A stretch of 64,000 bases of DNA from Aurantiochytrium sp. KH105 (GCA_003116975.1 BGKB01000021.1:744001-808000), one strand, 5' to 3'; counted from the first letter of the stretch, positions 1-9,881 are shown. Translations and numbers: made by a program. Notes: generated by a model not told the origin, from the sequence alone.

Positions 1-590
1 GGGAATGCTGGGTTGCCCACATTGTGCTGCACCGCTTCTTCGAACTCTTCGAATTTCCGCGGGGTGCGCGTGCGATTCTTGCGATCCATCGCAATGCTCT
101 CAGAGAAGCTTCCCCAGATTGGGCCTGTCTCTCTGCGATTGGTAATGTAGGTGCCCGCCATGCCGAGCGAGCTTTCAAAGAGGATGACCGCACGGACGCG
201 GTGCGGGAATGCCGCGGCAGTAAAGGCGGAGATGTTTGAGCCGCGCGAGTGACTCATGAGGATGAATGGCTCGGCACCCCAGCCGAGTCGATCGGCCAGC
301 ATCATAATGTAGTGCGCCTCCTCAAAGTCGTGGTACCACGCGCAATTTGCGTGGTGCGAAGACCGACCGCATCCAGGTGGGTCGAAGGCGGCGACGGCAA
401 ATCCCTTTTTCACAAAGAAGGGCGCGATGGGCTCCATGCTTCCCGAGTTATCGAGCCAGCCCGGCCAGGACAGAATTCTCCGATCCGGCGCTGCCTCCTC
501 GAGACTCTTGACCCCCTCCGGGAGCCACGCCTGGTACGCGAGCTTGAACTCGGGCGCCAGCTCGACCGCGCCATCTGTGAGGTGCTGCAT
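1..590 (-). CDS. alpha/beta hydrolase, SERHL-like, C-terminus beyond the window edge
   Basis: The minus-strand frame stays open from an ATG at 588-590 to the left edge, giving 196 residues of a longer protein. It reads as an alpha/beta-hydrolase fold: a WPGWLDNSGS oxyanion-type loop, a strand ending FDPPGCGRSSHH, and a nucleophile elbow SHSRGS after the strand PFILM. The elbow serine follows S-H instead of the usual G-x. The stretch after it (RTPRKFEEFEEAV) resembles the serine-hydrolase-like (SERHL) branch, where an R-x-Y-x-S-x-E-E-A-V segment occurs. The substrate is unknown. Catalytic Asp and His would lie in the missing C-terminal part. The ATG is the first in frame after an upstream in-frame stop near 620-622, so this start is likely right unless an upstream exon exists. 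Family assignment is firm; the subfamily is inference. Confidence 0.82.
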   Translation of the reverse strand, partial: MQHLTDGAVELAPEFKLAYQAWLPEGVKSLEEAAPDRRILSWPGWLDNSGSMEPIAPFFVKKGFAVAAFDPPGCGRSSHHANCAWYHDFEEAHYIMMLADRLGWGAEPFILMSHSRGSNISAFTAAAFPHRVRAVILFESSLGMAGTYITNRRETGPIWGSFSESIAMDRKNRTRTPRKFEEFEEAVQHNVGNPAF

Positions 591-1662
591 CTTCGCGACA
601 ACCAACCCTGCTACCCGCCGCTATCCTCTGCTCCTCCCGACGCCGGGCTGGCTTTGCGAGCGCCCGCTGCCTGCCTTCTTTGCTGCTGCCACCCGCCTCC
701 CGAAGAAGCCTCGCGCGTGCTCGAGCCTCCTCGGCATGCAGCTCCAGTTCCGGGTTTGCTCGCCTGCCCAATCGAAGTCCGCTCCGCACGTCCGTGCTCC
801 CAGATCGAACGAAGCGCCGCGCCCGGACCTCCTCGGCCGGCTGGCGGACTGTGCCTGCCGCCGCCGCCTCGAGCGCTGCGGGCCTCGAAGGACGCGGCCT
901 CCGACCTCTCCTCGCGCACGCCGCGCGACCTGCGCACGCCTCGAGCTGCGCGCTGCTAGCTGCAGGCAGGTCCGTTCGCTGCGCGAGGTGGGCACGCCGC
1001 GGCGCCAGCCAAGGCAGGCTTAGCGGACACGAGCGACACGCGCCGCGCCAGGAGGACCGGCAAGCGGGCACGAGGACTTGATCTATTGCGTGCGTGCGTG
1101 CGTGGGTCGTGGTGCAGCGGGCGGGAGGGAGGAGAGAAGGGCAGACCGAGGTCGAGGCGGGAGATGGAGGAGACCGGACGGTCTTGTGTCCCCATTCCGC
1201 TCGTCTTGTCACGACCCTCGTCATTCGCTGGGGACTAGGCCGAGGACTAGTACTATCTAGGCGAGCGTGTAGATGACGATGGGGAGGACTACGCCGCCGC
1301 GAGCTGCAGTCGCGGGCTGATGTACGCGCTGCAGCTGCAGGCGGCAGCGGCAGCGCCTTCTGCAGCTGGCAGTGGACGACCGTGGTGACGGCGAGGCGGC
1401 AGGTACATTTTTTTGGCTGCGCCGCGAGCGGCCATGCGGACGCGAGTCCACTCCATGATGCGGTATGGTATCTTGGAAGGGAAGGGAGCTGGGTAATAGA
1501 AAAGGTGGGCATGAAAGGAGTTGGGTTCGTTCGGCCTGTGCCAAAAGGCATCCCAGTCTCACTGCCAGGGCCGGACAATGATTGCAAGAGGTGAACCGCG
1601 CCGTTGGTTCTTTTACAGACATGAATCCGATTCATCGCTTACTACTATAAAAAGGCAGCTAA
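591..1662. other. intergenic spacer, no gene seen
   Basis: This is GC-rich spacer between two minus-strand genes. Several frames are open through it, but they are Arg/Ser/Pro-rich composition artefacts with no domain. It should contain the promoter of the hydrolase at 1-590 and the 3' end of the gene at 1663-3117. I see no repeat or RNA gene. Confidence 0.5.
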
Positions 1663-3117
1663 TCAATAGGAGCACGAAGAACGTTGCGTGGCGCGGTCCA
1701 AGAGCTCGCTGGCAGCAGCCGACGAAGTTGAGCGCGTAGGAGGCAAGGTTCCGGGAATGACAATAACGTCCTCGACTGGCTGTAGCGGAACCATTGTGCG
1801 CGCGGTGAGCTCGCAAAAAGCGGCACGAAGCCATCGCACGGCCTTGGAACGGTTGACGCGCAAACCGGGGTCCTCCTCGATTGGGCTCTCGAAAATGTCG
1901 CAAAGTGCATCCTGAATGGCTAAGAGCGCCTCCCCAACGTGGCGCATGGCCGCATGATACGCGCTCGACACTACTCCTAATCGTACGTGTACATGGTCGG
2001 CAAGAACCTTACTCGCACGCGAAGGCGTTGCACCTGGCGCGGCCTGCAGCCGGTGCGTAAGAGCATGTTCCAATGCAAAACGTTCTCGTGTCAATGCTGG
2101 CAGTCGAGGGAGCGCGCTTTCGGCATCGACGAGTTTCTTGCAGGCCCTTGAAAATGAATACATCCCCACCATGTCGGAGCACTGCGTCGCGCCCTGCGTT
2201 CGAATGTCAAGCCTGCCAAGCTCCTCCAAGATGACTTGCAGCTCGCATCGTGGCGGCGTGACTGTCGATGCAAAGTCGATGTCTCTTCGACGCTGCACAG
2301 GGTCAGCCACGGCCAGCAAGAGACCACGGCAGCGCATAAAGGTTTGCTCGAGTCTCGGATCCGAATCCTTGCGCCCCCCCTGAGCGACGCGCTCTTGCAA
2401 CTCGCTCCCTTTTTGGTCCCATTCGCGACGTAATGCTCCCGCGAACTTGTGCATGTTGCGACAGGACTGCAGCCACCGAACCTCGTCGTCTGTCCGTGCA
2501 GTGAGATCGACGGGACGAAGATCCAGCCCACGACGCAGATTCTCGTTGGTGACCTCGAGAAAGCCGCACAGGCTGCAGGCCGCAAGACTCTGCGAGGGAT
2601 CGACTGCCACAAGCGCTCGTCGGCAGCACGCGCAAGGGACTACGATGAGCTTGCATCCTGGGCACTTGAGCTCCACGCGTAACATTTCCACCCTCGAGAC
2701 GGGAATTAAAGCGTCATCCTCCAGGAACGCTCTATCAACTGCTTGTTCGCGCCATGACATGACCGTCTCGAGCAAGGGAACGCTTGCAGGAATCGAGGTT
2801 GCAGCTTGGCTCGCTTCGTCGTTACCTTGCCCTTCTCCAGAGGACATCCGTCTTCGACGTTTACGGGGTGGCCACGGTCCGTCATTGCCTCCCTTCCTTT
2901 CGACCTGCGATTGCGTCTGTCTCTCGCAGACCTCTCCTCCATCGTCGTTGTCGTCGTCGTCGTTTCTGTCGCCGGCGCCAACAAGGTCGTCATCGTCACC
3001 GTCATGATGCGCCCTGTCGGCGTTGTCTTTATGAGCGGCCGCCGCGAGCTCGCAGCTACATCGTGCCGTCGCGACGTCTTCAAGCGCCAGGCTCCCGTCG
3101 GCCCGCGCGCGCAGCAT
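1663..3117 (-). CDS. nuclear-type protein with a cysteine cluster, function unknown
   Basis: This single exon encodes 484 residues from an ATG at 3115-3117. The first ~140 residues are acidic and low-complexity (runs of Asp near residues 40-60), followed by a basic PRKRRRR patch at 84-90 that looks like a nuclear localisation signal. A compact Cys cluster follows: C152, C155, C162, C164, C165, C181 and C184. Its CPGC...CACC...CSLC spacing suggests one or two zinc sites, loosely like LSD1-type or zinc-ribbon fingers. The rest (190-450) is helical with no family I recognise. An unknown zinc-binding nuclear protein is the best description. Codon choice is like the neighbours. The gene points the same way as the hydrolase, about 1.07 kb upstream of it. 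Confidence 0.72.
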   Translation of the reverse strand: MLRARADGSLALEDVATARCSCELAAAAHKDNADRAHHDGDDDDLVGAGDRNDDDDNDDGGEVCERQTQSQVERKGGNDGPWPPRKRRRRMSSGEGQGNDEASQAATSIPASVPLLETVMSWREQAVDRAFLEDDALIPVSRVEMLRVELKCPGCKLIVVPCACCRRALVAVDPSQSLAACSLCGFLEVTNENLRRGLDLRPVDLTARTDDEVRWLQSCRNMHKFAGALRREWDQKGSELQERVAQGGRKDSDPRLEQTFMRCRGLLLAVADPVQRRRDIDFASTVTPPRCELQVILEELGRLDIRTQGATQCSDMVGMYSFSRACKKLVDAESALPRLPALTRERFALEHALTHRLQAAPGATPSRASKVLADHVHVRLGVVSSAYHAAMRHVGEALLAIQDALCDIFESPIEEDPGLRVNRSKAVRWLRAAFCELTARTMVPLQPVEDVIVIPGTLPPTRSTSSAAASELLDRATQRSSCSY

Positions 3118-3178
3118 CCCGGCAAGGCAGGCTGTCTTCGATCAGCCCGCGCGCCGCGATGGAGTTTGTCGAGACTCG

Positions 3179-3499
3179 TTATTTCACCTTCGAGTCGTCG
3201 TTAAGCCCAGCGCTCTCAACGTTCCGAGCAAAGACAAGCTTGAATTTTTGACCAATCTCTGAAAACCTCGACCCACTATTTTGGTCCTGAATGAGATCAA
3301 TCGCAGGGTGAGGGGTGGCCGTGAGTGCAAAGTGATCACGAGCAATGCGAACCTTCATCATTTCAGATGATAACAGCGTCTCCTCGTGCTTTGGACTTGT
3401 CAGAATTTGACAGTTTTCATGGCGATTTTGCGCGAGTCTCAGGGTGTCCAGACAATGCAGGCAGTTCGGATAGATGGCGTCCTGAGCAAATAGCGCCAT
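3179..3499 (-). CDS. small hypothetical protein, 106 aa
   Basis: This short frame runs from an ATG at 3497-3499. Its amino-acid composition is balanced, unlike the Arg/Ser/Pro shadows nearby, and the local base composition is less GC-rich. It begins MALFAQDAIYPNCLHCLD and holds the segment HFALTATPHPAIDLIQ. No domain is recognised. It stops 62 bases before the start of the next minus-strand gene (3117), so it could be an upstream exon or leader of that gene. I found no convincing in-frame splice pair to join them. It may equally be a chance ORF. Confidence 0.3.
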   Translation of the reverse strand: MALFAQDAIYPNCLHCLDTLRLAQNRHENCQILTSPKHEETLLSSEMMKVRIARDHFALTATPHPAIDLIQDQNSGSRFSEIGQKFKLVFARNVESAGLNDDSKVK

Positions 3500-4061
3500 G
3501 ACAAACGATTGACTAGGTATGGCTAGTTAGCAAAGCGAAGAGCTGCTTTACTTTGTCTTTCAATCTCTTACTTTTTGAGTTCAAGAGTTGAGCGGACGCT
3601 GTTATACATTTGTTTGCAGTACGCCATGAAGTGCAGTGTGCGCCCGCAAGGATTCACATCATGTAGCAACCCTCGTGTCGAAAGAACTGCATCAATGATG
3701 GAGAATATTTGCCTGCTTTCTTCAAAAAAAAAAACCTTGTGTTCTTTGGCAGGGAATGGACTAGCTCGCGCCACGATACCTCGCCTCGCCAAGCGCGGCG
3801 AATTTGGTCAAGCAGTAAAACAGCGACAGCGACAATGGCGAGATCTCGCGGGTCCTCCCTCTTCCACAGCCTGTGGCGAATGGGCACTCATTCACTCGCC
3901 GGTCCGAGCAATGGGTCCGAGTCGTCATTTCATTTCTGCGACCCAGTGGCAGGCAGGCAGTCCGAGTGAGGGCATCGCAATTCACGAACCGAGCCGGGGT
4001 CTGTCGTGCGGCGGCGAGCGCTCGGACAAGCTGTCCGAGGGCCACCTCGCGGCGACAGGGA
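3500..4061. other. intergenic, probable divergent promoter region
   Basis: This lies between the minus-strand ORF ending its 5' side at 3499 and the plus-strand LRR gene at 4062. It contains an A-run near 3724-3735 and otherwise unremarkable sequence. The frame of the LRR gene stays open upstream to 3873 but has no ATG before 4062. Confidence 0.4.
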
Positions 4062-5570
4062 ATGCCGTGGAAGCCAGACCCCGAGCGGCACGGCAAGTGC
4101 GGGTACTGGCGCGCGCAAGCGCGGCAGGAGATCAGGGCGGCACTCGCCGCCCGAGGCGCCGAGGCCATGCCGAAGCGACGCGGTGTCGCAGCCGCAGGCG
4201 CGAGCGCAGGAGCATCGTGGAGCCGAGAGGCGGACACGAGCCTCGGCCCGCGACCACCAGAGCCCATGACGGTCTCGCGACAAGTCATGGAGATGCGCAT
4301 GTTCGAAAAGTTTAGAGAAAAGCGCGCCAAGGAGCGCGCCTATCTTGATTCGCAGGTGCTACGCCGCAGTGCGCGACCCGAGTACGACCGCGCCACGCGT
4401 GAGTTTTTGAAGCAGTCTGCGGCGGATTGGCGAACCTGCGAGCCACGCGTTCCGACGCTTGAAGCGCTTTGCGTGCGGTACATTTGCGCAGATCTACAGG
4501 GCGTCTCTGCGGAGGAAATCGCAGCACTGGCCACGATGCCGCCCAGCGTCAAGGAAGAAATGCTGCGACAAGTTGCACTTCTTGCCCTCACGCTACACAG
4601 TGGTGGGCATCCACGTGGCATACTCACCGACACCCTACTCGGTGGCCTCCTCGACGGAAATATTACGTGCCTTCCCTTGCGCTGTGCAGAAATCACCGAC
4701 GACTTTGTGCAAATGATTGAGCCCGCCGTAGAAAAAGGTGGAGGTGTGTCTGACCAGGAGCAAGCTGCAGATGCTCCAGACTCATGGGAGATGGCCTTGG
4801 TCATGCTCGACTCGATTCAATTACGAGGCGTGCACAAGCTTGTAGAATTGGATATATCTTTTTGCCCGCACTTGACCGAGGATGTAGTTGACAACCTTGC
4901 CAAGGCATGTCCAGGGCTTCAGGCGCTAGCAATGGCGGGCAACTTTAACACGGGCGAATCCTCCTTTTACATGCTCAGCACTCTCGGCGATGAAAAGAAT
5001 TTTCGCACATTGCGATATGTCGATGTGTCGTGCTGCGCGTGGGTCTCTTTCGAGCTAATGCTGCAGTCCGGGCTTCTTTCGCGACATCGGCTCGAAACCT
5101 TGCGTATGGTTCGGGCAGAGGTGTGTCCGGAGATTACCAAGGTAGTCGAGGCCAATGTGCCGAACCTCCCAGCCTTTGGGACTTCGTCGCGTCGTCGACG
5201 GCGGCAAGCATCAGAAAGTGCATCGGTATCAGCATCGGCATCAGAATCAGCCACAGAGGAGTTGCTACCCTCGACAGCCGCGATGGAAGCGTGGGACTCT
5301 CTCTTTGACGCCGAAAACGATGTGGACGGCGCTAGCGGACCCGCCTCTGTGGCGACGCTGCCACCATTTGTAAATTTTGAGGACAGCTCTCCGACGTTGT
5401 TTCGACTGAGCAATTATGGTCTTCATGTGCATAAGAGTCTCGAGTGGTTCGAGCCTCCGACTGGACTTTGTGTGGCGGGTATGCGATGGACGCTCGTTCT
5501 CAATCACGGCTCCTCGCGCAGTCGCGCGTTGCGCGTTGCGACTTCCTTTTCTGGCGATGCATTAGACTGA
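4062..5570 (+). CDS. cysteine-containing LRR protein (AMN1/FBXL-type repeats)
   Basis: This encodes 502 residues from the first in-frame ATG at 4062 (MPWKPDPERHGKCGYW). A basic N-terminus (1-80) precedes a helical region carrying EKFREKRAKERAYL. The part from about residue 150 has a split run of cysteine-containing leucine-rich repeats, clearest at about 255-340 (LVELDISFCPHLTEDVVDNL, then LRYVDVSCCAWVSFELML). This repeat type occurs in F-box/LRR substrate receptors and in AMN1, but I see no F-box here. The C-terminus has an Arg run, a Ser/Ala-rich linker and an acidic segment. It is likely a cytosolic or nuclear protein-binding scaffold. The stop codon TGA is the first unit of a (CTGA)n microsatellite, which makes the exact C-terminus vulnerable to repeat-length change. 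Confidence 0.8.
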   Translation: MPWKPDPERHGKCGYWRAQARQEIRAALAARGAEAMPKRRGVAAAGASAGASWSREADTSLGPRPPEPMTVSRQVMEMRMFEKFREKRAKERAYLDSQVLRRSARPEYDRATREFLKQSAADWRTCEPRVPTLEALCVRYICADLQGVSAEEIAALATMPPSVKEEMLRQVALLALTLHSGGHPRGILTDTLLGGLLDGNITCLPLRCAEITDDFVQMIEPAVEKGGGVSDQEQAADAPDSWEMALVMLDSIQLRGVHKLVELDISFCPHLTEDVVDNLAKACPGLQALAMAGNFNTGESSFYMLSTLGDEKNFRTLRYVDVSCCAWVSFELMLQSGLLSRHRLETLRMVRAEVCPEITKVVEANVPNLPAFGTSSRRRRRQASESASVSASASESATEELLPSTAAMEAWDSLFDAENDVDGASGPASVATLPPFVNFEDSSPTLFRLSNYGLHVHKSLEWFEPPTGLCVAGMRWTLVLNHGSSRSRALRVATSFSGDALD

Positions 5571-5595
5571 CTGACTGACTGACTGACTGACTGAC
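5565..5595 (+). repeat. (GACT)n microsatellite overlapping a stop codon
   Basis: There are about 7.75 perfect tetranucleotide units. The first TGA in the array is the stop of the LRR gene at 4062-5570. A second (CTGA)n array lies about 100 bases after the receptor-kinase gene at 16634. Confidence 0.95.
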
Positions 5596-6325
5596 TTACA
5601 CTGTCGAGTAGAGATATTGTTTATAAAAAGGAGAAGTCGATTTTTGGGGCTTGACAGGATGATGTGGCGTCGTTTGTGTGTGCAGTAAAATTCCACTGCC
5701 ACCAGTTCCGATCCAATCTTGCAAAATGGAAACGCAGAACAATAACGGCGACAATAAAACGTCCCAAAATGGATGACCTACGAATAAATGGGAGGAGAAG
5801 AAAGAGCTGCCGTTTGCTTGTACGAACACCTGAAAAGAATTCTTTCTATAGTTGATGCGCTCAAATCCCCTTGTCTGAACCGCCTTGCAAAAACGACACT
5901 CCACCCAGCTGCACCACCAAGCTCATGTCAAAAGATGGAGAGATGGTGAGAGAGAGAGAGAGGCGCGTGAGGCGAGGCAAACCGATTCGTCGAGGCGCGT
6001 GAGACGATCGCGGGACGGCGCGGGCGCGCGAGGGAACACGAGCGCGCGCGGCGCCTCGGCCCCCAGCGCCACCCTTTTGCACGTACAACGGAAAGAGCCT
6101 CCTGGCTCGACAAGGGCCAGCGTGGCGGCACGGGGCGTGGAGCGCACAGAAGGGAAAAAACATCAAGCAGAAGAAGAAGCACGCCTTTGGGCGGGCTGGG
6201 CTTGCTTTGCCTTAATCAGGTGCGGCGCGAGGAACCGCGCCTACACGAACGTGCATACTCGAGCTCAGCTAGCGAAGGTCTCGTGCACAGCGTGCGGCAC
6301 GACTTGCGTCTTCTCAAATCCCAAG
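5596..6325. other. intergenic 3'/5' flanks
   Basis: The first 300 bases are AT-richer and hold AATAAA-like signals (near 5753-5759 and 5783-5789), fitting a 3' UTR. After 5930 the sequence becomes GC-rich with a short GA run (5950-5962) and is presumably the leader of the next gene. The downstream frame is open back to 5885 but has no ATG before 6326. Confidence 0.4.
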
Positions 6326-7351
6326 ATGAACCCAATGGCGCAGGTAGAAGCAGGAGACTCCGACTCGTACGCGAGAGTCCAAATTCTGCACCAGTCACAC
6401 AAGGCCTTCATGAACGTCGGTTCTCACGGGCGAACGATGCACTTTGTGGTAGCCTTTGTCCCGCCGCCTCCGCCTGCAGACGGGTCTCCCAACAACAACT
6501 TACTCGGAGATGGTATGCAGTGGTCCATGACGAGTATTCGCGTATTGCAGGTCTCTTCTACGGGCGCCATCTTTGACCGTTCGGATGCCTTTAATGTGGA
6601 AGAAGCGATTCATCGCTTCAATAGCGAGCCTGAGGAGTATGTAAAGCTCATTCTCGTCGTTGCAGAATCGGTGTGCATGAAGGTCCACCTGCCTGAGTGC
6701 AAGTCAAACATGTTTGTCGCCGAGTTCGTTTTCAACGTCAAGAACAATGGCCAAACGACGGAGTACAAGGTGCGATCGAGTGTTATTCACGTCGCGAGTA
6801 AATCCAAAAACGCAAACGCCACTCGCTACGCCGAATTTATCTCGGAAAAGATGGAATACGTCGAGAGCATGAATAAGACGTTGCAAAGCCTTCGCAGTCG
6901 TATCAGCGCACAAAGCCCCAATACGCTTTCTGAGTTCATGTCCGACAAGATTGTTGCACGCAATGGCGAAAGCCCACTCTTTAAGTCAGACAGCGAAATC
7001 CTGCAAAAGTTCCATAGTCTCAAGCGTGGTCGTGCAAGCGCAGGAGGCGACGCTGCTGCTGAGTCCGTCGCTATGGGGTCGACAACCAAGAGGCTTGCGC
7101 CGACACCAACACAGGCCCCGCCACCGCCTCCACCACCTCCTCCTCCTCCATCTCACGTGAGCGGAGCAGCTCAGACCACTCCTCTGGAATCTGACATCGA
7201 AGTGGTGTCGGAGACCAATGGCAGTGGGAGTGCAGGGAGCAACGAGAATAGCGCTGCGCTCATTGCGCGGCTGCGCGCAGACATCGCGCAGCTCAAGGAC
7301 GAAAACCGCGCTCTGATTCATGCTCTGCATCGCGCGAATGAGACGGATTGA
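6326..7351 (+). CDS. unknown protein with beta-rich N-terminal domain, poly-Pro and C-terminal coiled coil
   Basis: This encodes 341 residues from the first in-frame ATG (MNPMAQVEAGDSDSYARVQ). Residues ~10-180 look like one beta-rich domain. One strand is LILVVAESVCMKVHLP and another is FVAEFVFNVKN, followed by a segment ending VRSSVIHVASKSK. That pattern is vaguely reminiscent of immunoglobulin-like DNA-binding folds of the p53/NDT80/STAT kind, but I cannot assign a family. A Ser/Gly linker, a run of eleven or so prolines and an acidic stretch follow. The last ~35 residues (ALIARLRADIAQLKDENRAL) form a heptad coiled coil likely to dimerise. A transcription factor is one guess, and it is inference only. 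An (AAC)n run follows the stop. Confidence 0.72.
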   Translation: MNPMAQVEAGDSDSYARVQILHQSHKAFMNVGSHGRTMHFVVAFVPPPPPADGSPNNNLLGDGMQWSMTSIRVLQVSSTGAIFDRSDAFNVEEAIHRFNSEPEEYVKLILVVAESVCMKVHLPECKSNMFVAEFVFNVKNNGQTTEYKVRSSVIHVASKSKNANATRYAEFISEKMEYVESMNKTLQSLRSRISAQSPNTLSEFMSDKIVARNGESPLFKSDSEILQKFHSLKRGRASAGGDAAAESVAMGSTTKRLAPTPTQAPPPPPPPPPPPSHVSGAAQTTPLESDIEVVSETNGSGSAGSNENSAALIARLRADIAQLKDENRALIHALHRANETD

Positions 7352-7607
7352 GACGAGCGACCCATAATTGCGTTTGGGTGAAGAACGAAAGAAACAACAA
7401 TTACAATCGCCATAACAACAACAACAACAACAACAACAACAATAGACTCGTTGCCGGCCTCTCGCCATCAATGTTGTTATAAAATGAAAGAACGAGGCGC
7501 GATCAGATCAACAAAAGTCAAAAGATGATAGGCCAAAAACGGAAACTTACTACTTACGCTACTTTGTTGAAGCCGCGTGCCAAGCACATATGCTGGATCT
7601 GCTTGTT

Positions 7608-7640
<33 letters not shown>

Positions 7641-7865
7641 GAAGAAGAAAAGAAGACAAAGATGGTGAGCATCTCGTCAAAGAATGCAAGCCTGCAAGAA
7701 AGCGAGCAAGCAAACAAACAAGAGGTCTTGGCAATGCAGGGCGCGGATCGGTCAGAAGATACATGGAAACTGAAATATGGAAAGGAGAGACAAGGTCGAG
7801 GTTCCGCACATGAGATAGTCAGGATTGTCGCTGCCAGAACCCCTGATGCACCCGTTTTCTCTTGA
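7352..7865. other. convergent intergenic region with (AAC)n and (GA)n
   Basis: This lies between the convergent gene ends at 7351 and 7866. It contains an (AAC)n run at about 7413-7443 and a (GA)n run at about 7608-7646. I see no gene. Confidence 0.6.
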
Positions 7866-8543
7866 TCATTGTGTCTTGCGCGTCTCGCCCGCCTCGGCCG
7901 AAGCCTGAGCCTTGCCAGAGACGACCCGAAAGCCATACTTTTCCCTTCGCCTGCGCTTGTAGAGACTGATGGCCCAGTTGAGCCACTTGTAGTCCAGGTA
8001 TGAGAGGCAGAGCATGATGACAAGATGTGGCCACGGGGCAACCTTGTAGTACTGGATGGCGCGAATTACCGATACCACGGCCAGAGGAGTCCGGTAACCG
8101 AGCTGTGTGATGAGAATCGAGAGCGCAAGGTGACGGTGCTTGAAGCGCCACCGGTGCAGGGTGTAAAGAGGCCCGATGACTTGGCAAGAGAGGGCCGCAA
8201 CGGCGAGCCCAAGAAATGCCGCGTCGAGTTCTTCGGCCCAACCGAAAATGTAAAGCGCATATGCGGCGCTCACGCTGTGGTGAATGATTGAATCCCACGG
8301 CAGATGGTCCTTGGAGCTATCTCTGCGCAACATCCAAAGCTCGGTGCCAAGATCGACGACCTCGAAAAGACCCTGCGCCAGGTAGAGCCATGCGATGCTC
8401 TGTTTCGACCACACTGTCCCATCGTAGTATCCCGGGATGAAGAATCCGCTCTTGACGATGAACGAGATGGACAGGAAGGCAATCGTCAGCTGCGTGATCG
8501 TCTTGGCAAAACTCCACGCCAAGAATCGCTTCGGGTACAGCAT
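7866..8543 (-). CDS. polytopic membrane protein, possibly TLC-domain-like
   Basis: This encodes 225 residues from an ATG at 8541-8543. Five or six hydrophobic helices are visible: LTIAFLSISFIV, SIAWLYLAQGLFEVVDL, a segment after WDSIIHHSVSAAYALYIFG, AAFLGLAVAALSCQVIGPLY, ILITQLGYRTPLAVVSVI and LVIMLCLSYLDYKWL. The His-His pair just before a helix, together with the size and helix count, recalls TLC-domain proteins (ceramide-synthase/TRAM/FAM57 superfamily) of the ER. The match is loose and a different small polytopic family is possible. The C-terminus is basic and cytosolic-looking (KRRRREKYGF), then Ala/Glu-rich. No signal peptide is separate from the first helix. Confidence 0.65.
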   Translation of the reverse strand: MLYPKRFLAWSFAKTITQLTIAFLSISFIVKSGFFIPGYYDGTVWSKQSIAWLYLAQGLFEVVDLGTELWMLRRDSSKDHLPWDSIIHHSVSAAYALYIFGWAEELDAAFLGLAVAALSCQVIGPLYTLHRWRFKHRHLALSILITQLGYRTPLAVVSVIRAIQYYKVAPWPHLVIMLCLSYLDYKWLNWAISLYKRRRREKYGFRVVSGKAQASAEAGETRKTQ

Positions 8544-9108
8544 CGTGACGCGGCGCCTTGTTCACGCTCGCCGCTCGCCCAGAGCCTCGCTGCGCCCCTT
8601 GGGCTCGCGGGTCGCCGCGCGCCGTCTGTCCCGAGTGCTCGAGCGTACGCGCGCAAGCTCTTCCCCCGGAGGGCGTCCCTTGCTGCCGTCCTCGCTCGGG
8701 CCTCGTCGCGGTGCTCTCGCCGTCCGCGAGCTTCGCGTTTGCCGCGCGTTCGCGACGAGCGCAGCGCAGCGCAGCGCCTCGCATTCATAGGAACTCTATT
8801 TCCTCTTTCCTCCTCTTGGAGACTATACTACTACCGATTCTCGCCACATCACTGCTTTGTTTACACGGCACACAGCCTGCCACATACGACATGGAACGCC
8901 TCCCTCGTAACGCATAACCGACGATCACGTGCGGTTACGTCAACGGCTCCGCGAACGCTGAAAAAAAATATCAATCATAAAAAATTTTAGGGAAGAGTCA
9001 TGGGTGGTCGATGACGATCATGCAGTGCAGCGCGGCTCAGCACGCGTCTGAAGATGCGAGGCTTGCTTCGGGCAGCTACGGTTTGCTCGTTGATTCGCAG
9101 CCGCTCGC

Positions 9109-9154
<46 letters not shown>

Positions 9155-9881
9155 TTTCTGAAGCTTGCCACATGCCCGGAGTAGGCCTAGTAATAAGTCG
9201 TCCTTGGGTCGACTTCGCACAAGCCCGAAAGGCTCTACTTCTCTTCTTGACTGGGGAAAATGAAATGAAAGCGTTGGCAAGCGGGGCATAGCAACCGTGG
9301 CAAGTGAAGAATACGCGGGGCGCAAGTGGAGAATGGCCGGCGCGAAGCGGGGCTTTTCCGGATTCCCGACTGTGCGGGCCGACTTGCCATGTTGCCGTAA
9401 AATTCCTCCCTGAACCAACCAGCCGGCACAGCAGCAGAGTCTTTTTGGTTTTGAAACCTCAGCCACCGCGCGCCGCGCGAGAGAGGCCGCTGCCGGCGCA
9501 GCGCCCGTCGCGCGCGAGCCCCACTTCGCCCGCCCGCCCGCCCGCCCGCCCGCCCGCCCGCCCGCGCCCCGGACCCCGCGCGGAAACTGGCGCGAGGATT
9601 GGCGCGGTCCCGGTGCCGGGAAGCCGAGCTCGGGCGGGAGGCGCGTGGCGCCATCTTGCCGAGCTCGCTGCGCACTCGGCCGGCCAGCCCGGCGAACCCT
9701 GCAGACGCTGACGCGGGCGCGGGAAAACCGCGTGCTGGCGCAGGCACCTGTGTCTGCTCCGCTCCGCCGCCGCTGCCGCCGCCGCCGCCCCGCGGGTGAG
9801 CGAGCGAGCGAGCAAGCGAGAGCGGACGCCGAGGTCGCGCGAGTCTTGGAGACCGCGACGCCAACGCCCGCTGCTGGTAGC
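8544..9881. promoter_or_regulatory. divergent upstream region with microsatellites and shared 15-bp motif
   Basis: This lies between the minus-strand membrane-protein gene and the plus-strand receptor kinase. It holds a (CTTG)n run at 9110-9154 and a (CCCG)n run at about 9529-9565. A copy of CGCAAGTGGAGAATG lies at 9321-9335, with degenerate relatives at 9299-9313 and, inverted, at 9362-9376. The same motif family recurs upstream of other genes (19831-19906, 27063, 47045, 61078-61155). It is likely regulatory by position only. Confidence 0.4.

Noticed and set aside
448-1635. Long minus-strand open frame (395 codons) overlapping the hydrolase start region
   Set aside because: Composition is Arg/Ser/Pro-rich throughout with no domain, and it overlaps the real hydrolase frame; it arises from GC-rich sequence lacking stops.
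3118-3178. A 52-base intron joining the 106-aa ORF to the Cys-cluster gene
   Set aside because: An in-frame donor/acceptor pair can be drawn, but the intron would be much shorter than the two proven ones and the donor is poor.
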